From Allodiplogaster sudhausi (Eukaryota > Nematoda > Chromadorea > Rhabditida > Diplogasteridae): a stretch of 64,000 nt of DNA. Under the pieces are notes generated by a model that was not told the origin of the DNA, searched no databases, and worked only from the letters and a program-made list of their open reading frames with translations. Below, piece by piece: positions 37,896-48,719 of the stretch (within the stretch, counting starts at the first letter, position 1; each line of letters begins with the position of its first letter). The DNA lies in NCBI GenBank assembly GCA_945643635.1, contig CALZFC010000005.1:12377001-12441000 (forward strand), given 5' to 3'. The position numbers and the translations under genes are program-made.

Positions 37896-38435
37896 AAGAA
37901 TAATATATAGAAAAATAAATTGCGAACTAAACCAACCAAAAATTGTGAAATCTTAGTATTACTTGTGATTTTTCTACTTTTATTTGATCCGGGGCCGGAA
38001 GCCAAATAGACAGCGCGCGGTGAGCGCGAAGAAAGGATACCTTCTGAAAGCAGGGGAAAAGGTGATAATCACTCGCGTGCGCTTTGAAAGAAAATAGTAC
38101 ACAAAATGACATCGCTTTTTTCTGCATATTCTTGATACAATTTCTTCACAGTAGATTTTTAGTTCTACACAATTCTGTCTGGCACCCTCATTTCTTAATT
38201 TCTCTGCACCTGCCGACGGTCGACTCGGGCTGCTCTCAAGAATGTCAGTAATTCCATCTCCCCAATAGGATTGTTCCTGAAATCCAGTGCAGCTGACATT
38301 CAGCAAATATCCTACCTTTTGCTCATTTGTCAAAACCATACGATTAACTCTGCTGGGATCCATTTCCATATCCCAGCTTTTCGTTGAAAAATGCCAACTC
38401 AACTGGGTACCATAACCTCAAGCTTTTCGTTGCAG
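37896..38435. other. Spacer with a dispersed repeat segment
   Basis: The segment 37988-38062 (core GCCGGAAGCCAAATAGAC, then AGAAAGGATACCTTCTGA) recurs in diverged form at about 44300-44375 and 48008-48075. A 140-codon minus-strand frame (38402-37983) contains TNEQKVGYLLNVSCTGFQEQ and might include an exon, but it has no clear splice borders. No gene is called. Confidence 0.4.
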
Positions 38436-39489
38436 GAGCCAATCTTTCTCCGTTGCCATCCCGCTCGGAGAGCATCGGCGAGCCGCTCGCGACCTGCCTC
38501 CCGAGACGGACGACGGCGAGGAAGTGCGAATTAAGGTGTGCAGTGTTTCGACCTCTCTCCCCCTTGCTCCCGCTCGCCTTACTATCTTCCTGCTTCCAAC
38601 TGTTAAGAATGATAGGTGGAGGCCTCTAATTCTTTATACTTCTCTTTCTTCTCTTCTTCTCCTAAGAATGAATCCAGGTTGAGTGTCCCCAGGGTTTATG
38701 TGTTGAAACACCCCTCATTTTTATCGTCTTTCACATTTGAATCGGTAAACCCATTGTCGTCTCACATGTCTATCAAGGTCATGGATGCCAGCTTCTATCT
38801 GGAAAAGGCTCTTATCCTTGACACTTCCATTACACTTTTCGCTTCCTCCAGCCATTTCCTCACAAGTTGACAAGTTTACGGTGTTCATCACGAAAATTTG
38901 GAAGCAGGATACCATTTAGTTAAACGAATATTCTTACCTCGGCGCTCTCTAGTACATCTGCTCCAATGGAAGACAGCCATAAGAAATGCAGAAAATGATA
39001 ATAATTATATTAAGACAACAAGAATATTTGACAAAATAGTATATAATACAATAGAATTCCAGCTGCCTGCCGCCTACGTGACTCCACTTCCCTCCTCTTC
39101 TTCTTCTCGCTCGCCTCCGCCTCTCACCGCTCGCGCCCTCTCTCCCGTCTCGTCTGGCACGGCTGGCACCTCTAAGGCCGCCCCGTACAGTGTCGACCTT
39201 CCCCTCAAGACCTTCCGAAAACTCGTAGCTGCCATTCCGGCCGAGGTCGACGGGAAAACAGCGGTAATTACTTGTTCTACGAATCATGCAAAAAAACAAA
39301 AGCACGAGATTTCTAATTTTAACTATTAAACTAAGAATTACCTTAAAAATTCAGCTTAAATACTAAGTTGTCCATGTTGCTCAATAGTTCTCTCCCTTCC
39401 AGGTCTTCCTGGAGGTTCCCTCGTCCGCCCTCCACACCTACACTCCAGCGCCCGTCCGCAAGTGCTGGTGCGGCCGCCTCCGCCACTAG
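38436..39489 (+). CDS. Three exons of an unrecognised gene (5' end missing)
   Basis: Exons 38436-38535, 39063-39263 and 39403-39489 are joined by good acceptors (TTGCAG, TTCCAG, TTCCAG) and GT donors, all in matching phase. The reading is SQSFSVAIPLGEHRRAARDL, PPETDDGEEVRIK; then LPAAYVTPLPSSSSSRSPPP, a Ser/Pro-rich stretch, VDLPLKTFRKLVAAIPAEVD; then VFLEVPSSALHTYTPAPVRK, CWCGRLRH and a stop. No signal or membrane segment is visible in this part. I recognise no domain. It is consistent with the C-terminal 125 or so residues of a cytosolic protein. Inverted repeats flank exons 2 and 3. Confidence 0.5.
38630..38775 (+). repeat. Inverted repeat arm 1 (pair with 39552-39697)
   Basis: The sequence from TTCTTTATACTTCTC to CACATGTCTATC occurs reverse-complemented at 39552-39697 with about 80-85% visible identity, including GGGTTTATG(T/C)GTTGAAACACC. 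The arms lie in introns or flanks around exons 2 and 3 of the gene at 38436-39489. They are too diverged for a fresh insertion and no target duplication is seen. Confidence 0.8.
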
Positions 39490-39551
39490 TCCCGCCTCTC
39501 CAATAGCCCCGCCCCTCGAGTCGCCCGCCCTAACTATTTCCCTGCTCTTCC

Positions 39552-39697
39552 GATAGACATGTCACACGACAATGGAATTACGGGTTTCAACAATGAAAGA
39601 TGACCAAAATGAGGGGTGTTTCAACGCATAAACCCTGAAGATACACAATCTGGATTTATTCTTTGGAGAAGAAGAGAAGAATGAGAAGTGTAAAGAA
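39552..39697 (-). repeat. Inverted repeat arm 2 (pair with 38630-38775)
   Basis: Mirror copy of arm 1, immediately 3' of the stop codon at 39489. About 0.8 kb separates the arms. Confidence 0.8.
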
Positions 39698-39724
39698 TGA
39701 GAAACGAGAGAAACAAAAAAAGAC

Positions 39725-39976
39725 TTACATATGTGATCTCCTCCACTTGTGGACGGCGGTGCGTCTTCCTGTTTTACGGCAGCAAACTTTACATGGTGAG
39801 CCATCGTTTTTGTGTTGCATTTTGTCGCTTTCGCGTCGTTTTTAGCTTTATTACATATGTGATCTCCTCCACTTGTGGACGGCGGTGCGTCTTCCTGTTT
39901 TACGGCAGCAAACTTTACATGGTGAGCCATCGTTTTTGTGTTGCATTTTGTCGCTTTCGCGTCGTTTTTAGCTTTA
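39725..39976. repeat. 126-bp perfect tandem duplication
   Basis: Two head-to-tail 126-bp copies starting TTACATATGTGATCTCC appear identical. 126 is a multiple of three, so the minus strand stays open through both copies (KFAAVKQEDAPPSTSGGDHI twice). That frame has no independent sign of coding. Confidence 0.9.
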
Positions 39977-40565
39977 TTTCCTTATTGAAAAGAGAACAGA
40001 TTGGTAAATAGTTGTGATAAATTCTGAGATCAAAGTTCATAATAGAGCAAAACAAATTGCTTAATTTTCCTAGGGCTACGTTGGTAGCGGAAGTCCGACC
40101 CTGGGAGAAACGGCTAAACCTGCATGCTTCGGGCTACTCAATAAATGGAGGCTGTTCATTTACCGATACAGTGATTTCAACTCAGCCGTTCAGTTTTTAT
40201 CGACCGCTAAGTAGCATTTTTCTTTTGGCAGCGCAATATCGCCTTCTTACCTCAAAGTTGACTTGCCTTTTTGTCTTACGTCCATCCATAGTTCATTCAT
40301 TATTTTCTTATTTTTTTTATTCTTCAATTTTTTGTTAATTCTACATCGGTACAGTGTAAGCATTTGATCTAGTTTAAATCACTCTCACACAAGTTGCCCT
40401 GTAATGTCACGAATGGTATACAGTTGAAAGACCGACTCGTCTTGTTTCTGTTATCTTGAACTGAACATAAGGCGCATTTCAGCTAATCCTTGGAGATATC
40501 TGTCCCTCGTACACGCTCTCCACTTTCTCAGAGTGCCTCTACATTCCTCAAAGCTCCTTTGCGCC
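39977..40565. other. Spacer, no gene seen
   Basis: Unique AT-rich sequence between the tandem duplication and the hAT MITE. No exon could be supported. Confidence 0.4.
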
Positions 40566-40990
40566 CAGAGATGCACGCTGGCCCAAATTTTTTCAAAATC
40601 TCGGCCCGGCCCGGCCCGCAGTTTTAGGGCCCTTGAATTTTGGGCCCGACCGGCCCGGACCCTCGAATTTTGGGCCCGGACGGCCCGATTTTTTAAAATT
40701 TTCCGATTCCAATTTTTAATTCGTCTTTTTCCTAGCGAACCTTTTTTTTCTTTTAACTTCCCGTTCAAAAGGCTTCTCATTTATTTCATTCTGAAGCGGA
40801 ATTCGACTCTCTGAACTGCAAAATTACTCATGATCAATAAGAGTTCAGTCGGTCATGAGCAACAAATTTGCTAAAAATGGGCCCTATCGGGCCCTTGGTT
40901 GGGCCCGGCCCGGCCCGGCCCTAGAGGGCCTTGGAAATTTGGGCCCGGCCGGCCCTGGGCCCGGGCCGGCCCGGGCCGCGTGCATCTCTG
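40566..40990. mobile_element. hAT MITE, deletion derivative of the 21786 element
   Basis: A 425-bp element with the same 13-bp ends CAGAGATGCACGC as the autonomous copy, flanked by perfect 8-bp copies TTTGCGCC (40558-40565 and 40991-40998). The first about 28 bp match the big element exactly. The inner word GTTCAGTCGGTCATGAGCA near the right end is also shared (24710-24727). The whole transposase region is deleted. Confidence 0.95.
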
Positions 40991-41302
40991 TTTGCGCCTC
41001 CTCCCTTTTTCTTGTGCTACGTGCCTAATAAATTGAAGCTATTTCAAAATGGATCTAAATGTTTCATGAACTCTTTCATTTAAGAAATCTTGACACTCTC
41101 GAGTGCAGAGTATGAGCATAGTTTGTAATCATAACAAGAATCCTCCCCAAAAAAGATATCGCCGAAGTTTGATCGCTACTCGGTCTTTAGGACGACACGG
41201 CCCTCCTCTACTTGCGATAATAAAACTTGGTCATCGTGGGATGCAACCAGGCGGGACATCGTACAGGTGGATGATTTTTGCTACTGGGCATGAATAGCAT
41301 TT

Positions 41303-43195
41303 TTACATAGGAGTGATGGGCCGTGGACGAGTGAAGTAGTAGAAAACACGAGAGCGAACATCCTGAAACGATGAGATAATTGATAATAAGGTCGTGCAAT
41401 GAAGATTTTAAAAAATAAGATGAAAATAATTAAAGAACCTTTATAAAAAAGATGACGATGACTGGGTCGGCCACAGGTGACCAGGCGAAGAGCAGAGGAA
41501 CGAGCGCATGGAGTTTGAATGTAAAGTTGATTAGCGGAGCGGTGAAGGAAAGGATGATTGGCAAGTGGAGCGTCACGAATGGCACTGCCATCTGGCAATA
41601 TTGAAGCAATTATGAACAATTATTTGTTTATCATAATTAAATGCTTATGAAAGATGAGCCAATTAATTCGGCTACATAGACTGTAAGTTCATTGTTAGTA
41701 GACCTGAACAACGGTCATGATGGTGAGTCGTTTGTGGAGTCGTCTGGACTTCGCAGACATCGAAACACCATGAAAGGAGAGATATCGCGAGATGTAAGCT
41801 AAAGAAGAAGCGGCGACCAGCAGAGAGGAGACGAGCATGGCCGCCAGCAAGGAGACGACAGCAATGATATGAGCTTCTCGCACAGGATCGAGCCACTATC
41901 AAGTGTTCAAATTGAAGATATTTAGATCTCTTTTTTAGAACACACAATATGGAAAAACATTAATATCCGGTATAATGCTACTAATATTTTCAGAATATTA
42001 AAAAGAGACTCACCAGATATGTGAACAGTGTGCTAATTGATGTTTCAAAGCACGAAATAAAGAAGAGCGTACTCCAGCCTGCTGCGCAGAGTTCAAGTGC
42101 AATCAAAATTGGCAAGAAAGCTCTCCAACTCATTCGTGGAGACATGAAAGGTCTGAAGATTTTTTAAAGCTATTTTGGTTGTCATCATATTACAAGTGTA
42201 CTAAGTTATACTACCTAAATATTATGTATCTGAATACTTTTTTGACATCAAAAGTAAACTCCCTCGCTTACCTACAGATTGACAAGTAGCGATGCGCAAA
42301 ATGCACAGCCGGCCGCATGACACTCCCGGCAAGCGCAACGAAGAAGAGATACAAGAACATTTGCACTTGCGGGAAGAGACCTTCCTTTGAGATAATCAGA
42401 AAGTGACGGACCGAGAGCACCATCTGAGACAAAGTAATGCGACTCTTCGCACTCGCGTTCGCCTTTGCTATTTTTACTCAGCTGGTTGGTTTCTGCAACT
42501 TATGCGATTCGAACCCAATTTTTTTCCCCGCCGATGGTCCGCTCTGTTTTAGGAATAAGATTCAAATTTAATAACTATATCCATAATTATTGCAGAAAAA
42601 CGACTATTCACCGGCATGGAGAAAGCGTAGACAATTGAGAAGAAAACGTTAGAAATTGCCGCATGTTGGAGGAGCAGTCGAAGGGAGCCGAGGCGATCTT
42701 CAACTGCTGCCGTTTCTCAAACTCACAATTTGAACTTTTTAATGCGTCATATCAGAAGCTGATAGTAAGCTTAAAGGTTACACATTAGCTTAGTATTTAG
42801 GAGAAAAAGAAATGCGTTCCATACAAATCATGGCAAATAAATAATTAAATATTGGCGGGAAATGGTCAGCGAAAGAACAATTAGTGTATAATATTTATGG
42901 TGGTACCGTAGCTTACTTAGTGAACTTCATGAAATTTACATTAAGCACTGTCACACAAAAAAACTATCGCCTTGAATCACCTGACATATTTTATTTTTCG
43001 TGAAGAATGTTGAAAAAATGTTCAAATCCTACCTCCGAATCGAATGGTCAGAACGACGAAGACGGCCGAGTTGGCAAGGAGAGAGAGCACCAAGGCGAGC
43101 AGAGCGTTGGCGCGGCCGACTGGGCCGACGTAGATGTCAACGCCGCAGATCACCGGTTCCATCCAGCAGTTTAATGAGTCCTTTTCGTACAGCAT
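41303..43195 (-). CDS. Seven-transmembrane chemoreceptor 1 (nematode type), 320 aa
   Basis: Minus-strand exons 43195-43033, 42715-42612, 42423-42272, 42152-42014, 41895-41704, 41591-41439 and 41362-41303 sum to 963 nt in phase. Seven hydrophobic segments are visible: ALLALVLSLLANSAVFVVL; ISNVFFSIVYAF; LYLFFVALAGSVM; PILIALELCAAGWSTLFF; IIAVVSLLAAMLVSSLLVA; MAVPFVTLHLPIILSF; and ALVPLLFAWSPVADPVIVIF, followed by IKDVR. HRYLSIC after segment 3 takes the DRY position, and PVADPVIVIFFIKD is the segment-7 signature of nematode Str/Srd/Srh-like receptors. The exact family is not assigned. The acceptor TTATAG lies 15 nt before the ATG, which suggests spliced-leader trans-splicing. The role would be chemosensation in ciliated neurons (inferred from the family). 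Confidence 0.85.
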
Positions 43196-43210
43196 TTCTT
43201 GGACGGTTTC

Positions 43211-43612
43211 CTATAATTTTTGCTGTTTTATCTGCAGGGTTTTCATATGAATTACAAGGTAGTTTTTAAGCAATCGAATTGCACAGATTAAGCAATAGAA
43301 CAGCAGTGGAAATGCCGAGATACTGCTCCGAGAATCTTATAAATGGATATCATCAAAACAAGAAAAATGAAAGAGTAGACTATTAGAGTGAGGTAGATTG
43401 GAGAAAGAGCTTGGTCTAGAAAAGGCATAGCAACGAATATTAAGTAATCGTGTGAAAACATGTTGTACAATTCTATAGCTTATACATCAATTCCTTCTTA
43501 CTTGTCAAGAGTCGTAATAATATAGGAAATATAGCATCTGACATAAATCGCAGGTGTTATAGATTTAAGTGTTTTAATTAGATATAGTACAAGTAGGCTA
43601 ATAGATTCTAAA
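43211..43612. other. Upstream region of receptor 1
   Basis: No confirmed exon. A minus-strand frame 43470-43288 (IYLTLIVYSFIFLVLMISIY) is hydrophobic and could be a remnant of another receptor exon. Unit 2 has no clear counterpart. Confidence 0.3.
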
Positions 43613-43939
43613 TGAACATTGCAAGAGATAGATCAGAAAAGCTTCCGTATGTCTTCATCTACTTCCATTCTGAGGTCTCGATGATTATTTTCGCACCGAT
43701 TTCTTCGGGTCTCATGAACCCCACCCCCCCCCCCCCCACCCCACCCCATTTTAAACGTTTTGAAATTTGCTGGGAACTTTATGCATATAGACATTCACAG
43801 ATGATAAGGATAGAAATGGGGTGGCTGTCCCAGGCACTAAGGAAAAGGACAATGTTAAAACATGGGAAATGATCCGTCCCCAGAATAGGACCCAATGCTG
43901 AAAGAATTTATTCGAAAGTGAAATATGACATCTAAAATT

Positions 43940-44107
43940 GATTGAGAACACCAGCAAAGTAATGCGTACGAATCGAATCAGTTAGGCATACGAAATAAAG
44001 TGGGCACTTTTCGCTACGAATTGGGTCATCAGCACTTCGGGCACACTTAATTCAATTCTCCACGGCCCACGGCTGCCGAGAACGGCCCGGCCCCGGGGCC
44101 GGCCATC
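43940..44107. mobile_element. Truncated hAT MITE (same family as 34036-34436)
   Basis: The core matches 34195-34330 (GGGCACTTTTC, ATTCAATT, TCCACGGC), and a GC-rich right arm ends GGCCGGCCATCCAG. The left arm is missing or too diverged, and no target duplication is recognisable. A C-rich run at 43721-43745 lies nearby. The insertion is absent from the second duplication unit. Confidence 0.6.
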
Positions 44108-44826
44108 CAGTTACAGTCCACACGCCTGTATCACGGTTCATTTCATTTTTTCGCATTCCTGTGTCCATAGAGGGAGGATATGATAAAGTGTAAAATTGGT
44201 AAAAAGAAATTGGATGAAAATTAAACAAACATGAGTGAAACAAAATACTGCACCATAATATGTCTTGGACATGTCCTGGACATTTTTTCTTGCTCCTCAA
44301 GCCGGAAGTAAAATAGATGGCATTTATACTCGCGCTGAGAGAGTCAAGAAAGGATCCCTTCTGATGCTCCAGAATGCAAGGGAAACAAGGCTATTCATTA
44401 GATTCCATCTATCTCAGGAAATGTTGAATGTATATGTAATTGCACATTTTGATGCAAAAATAAGCAACATTACAAATTTGTACATAGATTCTCATAAGAA
44501 AAAACTCTGAAATGGAAATCGAAATAAAACATAAAAGTGATTCTCTGGCAAAAAAGGCTTTATATTTATTTTGAATCAGAAGAAAAATATATCAATAAAA
44601 CTGAGATGAGTGCTTCTATGTACTTCTCAATTGTGTATACATATAGGATATAAAAAAAGCATACGATATAACAGTGTGTTTTATACTCAACACTTGGAAC
44701 TTTGTGCCTGATAAAGAGAATCTATTTCAAAATGCAACGCACCTCTTGCATCCCTTGCGATACAATCTAGACAAGAAGTGAGCATTATTCTATCTTATTC
44801 ATATTTTTGCATTACCATCTTAAAAA

Positions 44827-47249
44827 TTAAATTAATCTCATGTAAAATTCCTCTTCAGATTGATGTGACCATACGCGCACTTTTGTGATCCGTGGACAAG
44901 TGAAGAAAAAGAAAAGACGAGAGCGCACTTCCTCAAGCGATCAGACAATTGATTATGTCAAGTAAATAGAATAAAGATTAAAGAATAAGATGAAAATAAT
45001 TTGTAAAGTGCCTTAACAAAAAAGATGACGATGACTGGGTCGGCAACAGGTAACCAGGCGAAGAGCAGAGGAACGAGTGCATGGAGTTTGAAAGTGAAGT
45101 TCATTAGGGGAGCGGTGAATGAAAGAATGATTGGCAAATGGAGCGTCACGAATGGCACTGCCATCTGGCAATAATGAAACAATTTTTTTTAAAGTTTTTT
45201 TTTGTCCTAAAGATTCATTCTTGGCAACTTTTTATTTAGCAAGATTTCATAATATTATTTATGTTTGACCCAATCAATAAAGCGAGATTGTACTTCATTG
45301 TTCGTCAGACCTGAACAACGGTCATGATGGTGAGTCGTTTGTGGAGGAGTCTGGACTGCTCAGACATGGAACCCCTTTGAAAGGAGAGATATCGGGCGAT
45401 ACAAACTAAAGAAGTGGCGGCGGCCAGCAGAGAAGAGACGAGCATGGCCGCCAGCAAGGAGACAACCGCAATGATGTGTGCTTCTCGTAATGGATCGAGC
45501 CACTGCCAAATGTACAAATTGTAGATATTTAGATCTCTTTTTTACACTTTCATTAAATTTTGAGCCTGTTTATATGTATATTTGCGAAATGCCCATATAA
45601 TTCTGCTAATATTTTCTGAGCATAAACACTTACGAGATACGGGAAAAGTGTGCTTATTGATGTTTCAAAGCACGCAATGAAGAAGAGCGTTGTCCAGCCT
45701 GCTGCGCAGACTTCAAGTGCCATCAATACTGGCAAGAATGCTCTCCAACTCATTCGTGGAGACATGAATGGTCTGAAGATCTTTATTTATTTTGACTAGT
45801 CATTATATTACAGGCGAACTATTTTGTGAGGAAACTATGAGAAAACTTTCGCAAACATTTACAATCGCTTTGTTCTTCCACATCCAGCACTCTATAATTG
45901 AGGGTAAATTGGCCGTATTATGAGGGATAAATATAAGGCTCAAAGATTGGTGCTCAGTTCTAGCAAAAAATTTTAAACTCGTGTTACTCATTCCAACTCA
46001 TGCTGGAGATGAAGTAATGTTGGTGCTGTATGTGGAATTTGATCTACTTTTCAATATATGTATTATTAATGTATTCCGAAATGTCTGCAATGAGACAATT
46101 ATTGCGTGGTGGCTGGAATATATCGGGCATTATGGAGGAATATCTCTGTAAATTAACTATCAAATAGGTTAAATATTATGCTTCTGAATACTTTCTTTTT
46201 TTTTAAATTAAAAGTAAAGTCCGTCGCCTACCTACAGATTGACAAGCAACGATGCGCAAAATGTACCGCCGGCCGCATTACACTCCCGGCAAGCGCAACG
46301 AAGAAGAGATACAAGAACATTTGCACTTGCTGGAAGAGACCTTCCTTTGAGATAATCAGAAAGTGACGGACCGACAGCACCAGCTGAATCAGGCAAATTC
46401 ACATTGGCTCATCTCTTTGCGCTCTCACTATTTTTAGCAATGAGTTCTTCGAATCAGAATTATTTAGCTCGTCATCCTTTAGAAAAGATTAGAGATGAAT
46501 AACTTTTAAATATCCATGATTGTTGCAGAGAAACGACTCCTAACAGGCATGGAGAAAGCGTAGACAACTGAGAAGAAGACATTAGAAAGTGCGGCATGTT
46601 GGAGGAGAAGTCGAAGAGAGCCGAGGCGTGTGTCTATTGCCGCTGTTTCTGAAACTCACAATTTGAACTTTTTAGTTCGTTCAGGCAGAAGGATATGGTA
46701 GGCTTAAAGGCTACATATAAACTATTTAGGAGAAAAAAGAAATGCGGTTCGCTTTCAACATACATATATATAAGACAGTGTGAATTAAAAAATTTGGTTT
46801 TTTTCTGCAATTTTCGAATAAGCAGTTATTTTTGGCACGGATATAGAATATTCCACTGTTTGCCATTATTGACGATCGTTAAAATTGTCAAAACGCTGAT
46901 TTGGCAATTTTAACGATCATCAATAATGGCAAACAGTGGAATATTCTAAATTTGTGCCAAAAATAACAACTTACTCGAAAAATGCTGAAAAAAACCAAAT
47001 TTTCTAAGTCACACTGTCTTATATGTATGGTCACATATTTTTATGTCATTTTTGTAAGGTACATAGATATTATATACAGAACTTACCTCCAAATCGGATG
47101 GTCAGAACGACGAAGACGGCCGAGTTTGCTAGGAGAGAGAGCGCCAAGGCGAGCAGAGCGTTGGCGCGGCCGACTGGGCCGACGTAGATGTCCACGCCGC
47201 AGATCACCGGTTCCATCCAGCAGTTCAATGAGTCCTTTTCGTACAGCAT
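44827..47249 (-). CDS. Seven-transmembrane chemoreceptor 2, tandem paralogue, 335 aa
   Basis: Exons 47249-47087, 46648-46545, 46383-46232, 45772-45634, 45502-45311, 45164-45012 and 44931-44827 mirror those of receptor 1 exactly in length except the last, and sum to 1008 nt in phase. The proteins are nearly identical through the membrane segments (SVRHFL, HRYLSIC and ADPVIVIFF are shared). Differences include the last exon, which extends about 15 residues (RVWSHQSEEEFYMRLI). Intron 6 has a GC donor (TTAAG|gcactt) where receptor 1 has GT. A foldback MITE sits in intron 1. The ATG again follows an acceptor (TCTAG) by 15 nt. There are no inactivating changes, so both copies look functional. Confidence 0.85.
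46768..47024. mobile_element. Palindromic foldback MITE in receptor 2 intron 1
   Basis: The 257-bp segment is an almost complete inverted repeat. The left arm contains AGACAGTGTGA and GAATATTCCACTGTTTGCCA, the right arm holds their complements, and only about 15 bp in the centre are unpaired. Ends read TATAAGACAGTGTG and TA dinucleotides flank them, which would fit a Tc/mariner-type MITE with TA duplication. The matching intron of receptor 1 lacks it. Confidence 0.85.
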
Positions 47250-48646
47250 TGCTTGGACGGTTTCCTAGAATTTTTCAGTTATATATAACATATTCTACAT
47301 TCGAAAACAGATGTGAACTCTAGAATCGGTATAATATATGCATTATCACATGAAACATAAATGGAAAGTGTTTTAGATTAATATTTTCTAAATAGATCAT
47401 ATACGAGACATAGTGAACATCTGAAAATATATTCTATATGAGCAATAAAAGATAGATTAGGAAAGCTTCCGTGTCTTTGTTTACCTTTTCATTCTGAGGT
47501 CTAGTCGATTATTTTCTAGTCGATTTCTTCGTTCTCATGAATCCCATATAGCAAACGTTTTGAATTTTCCTGGGAAAGTTTTGCACAAAAACATTCTCAG
47601 ATGATCAGGGTAGACATTGGGTGGTAGACAAATGTCCCAGACATTAACAATAAGGAAAAAACTATATTAAGTCACACATCTTGCATACGGCATTAATGTG
47701 TCATAGTCATGACTAAAATTTTTTTTTGGGAAAATGTTTTGTGCGAGATATGGTCAATGCTAGGGATTCTCTCTGTGCATGACAACCTGGGAAGGCAAGA
47801 GAATGTTCACTTTGAAGAAAGGCGTAAAAGACAAGTACAAGGTCATTTCGCGCATCTGAGTGAGACAGAAGTCATTATTCTCCGACGCACTGTATTTATA
47901 CTTATTTAAACTTATGACGGAAATTTTCTCACGAACAGATGTGACTTTTTAATATTTTGAAGAAGAACTTTCTGTGATTTTATTTAATTGTTCTTTGACG
48001 TGTGTCTTTTCACCCAAACCGGAAGCAAAATAGACGTTTTCTTTTGTATTTGCGCCGTTATGCGAAGATAGGGTCCATTCTGATCCCGGAAAGTTGAAAA
48101 AACAGCGGTTACTCACTTATTGTTAGTTGTATTCACAATACATCACGGATTCACTTACATACTTGTTTCCCAGTCGGGAATCCCCTGAGAGTGGAAATGA
48201 GAAAGAGTAAATAAAGTGACAAAAAAAATAAATTAGGTGAAAAGTAAACTAAAAACATGCGTGAAAATCAAAATTTTGCAACACAATAACGCCTTTGCTT
48301 ATAAAAAAAACGTGACACTGGCATATCTTCATAGTGTTTCAAAAGTGTCTTGTGATAATACTATGTCTTTGACATATTATGGACGCTTGTCTTTGTCCTC
48401 GAGTAAGATTAATCGCGCAGCTGATGTTTTCTTTGCACTATGATAGAGAAGTCAACGCTTATTCGTTAAGAGTAAGAATGTGCCACCATGCAATCGTACC
48501 AAAATACCAAATAATCCATTTATAGCTGGTCGAACGGACATCTGCCTGCAGGCACAATTAAGACGCATTTCTCACCATCGGCAGGTTTGGCTTTCGCAAC
48601 GACGGGATTAGTAAGTCATCACCAGTCGTGTTCGTTCAAAAGGTTC

Positions 48647-48719
48647 CGACCCTGGCAGGACTCGAACCTGCAATCTTCGGTTTAGGAGACCGACGCCTTC
48701 TCCATTAGGCCACAGGGCC
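48647..48719 (-). tRNA. tRNA-Arg (anticodon CCT), second identical copy
   Basis: The 73-nt sequence and fold are identical to 20953-21025, with the same CCT anticodon, stems and discriminator G. The 5' flank (48720-48760) is also close to that of the first copy (AAAAATTTGCATAG shared), so the duplication included upstream DNA. Confidence 0.95.

Larger units (their letters stand above)
41303..44390. repeat. Segmental duplication unit 1 (with 44827-48110)
   Basis: Homology between the two receptor loci is not limited to exons. The introns, the region upstream of the first exon (43620-43720 against 47445-47560, sharing AGGAAAGCTTCCGT-like sequence and CATTCTGAGGTCT) and blocks at 44190-44375 against 48008-48280 also match. 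Beyond them similarity fades. The unit is about 3.1-3.3 kb and the copies lie head to tail. Confidence 0.75.
44827..48110. repeat. Segmental duplication unit 2
   Basis: Partner of 41303-44390. Element insertions unique to one unit (the GC-rich hAT fragment in unit 1, the foldback MITE in unit 2) date those insertions after the duplication. The order of the outermost homologous blocks differs (44.2 kb against 48.2 kb), so some rearrangement followed. Confidence 0.7.

Noticed and set aside
39562..39930. 122-codon minus-strand frame with a repeated KFAAVKQEDAPPSTSGG module
   Set aside because: It exists because of the 126-bp tandem duplication and an inverted repeat arm. No splice sites or homology.
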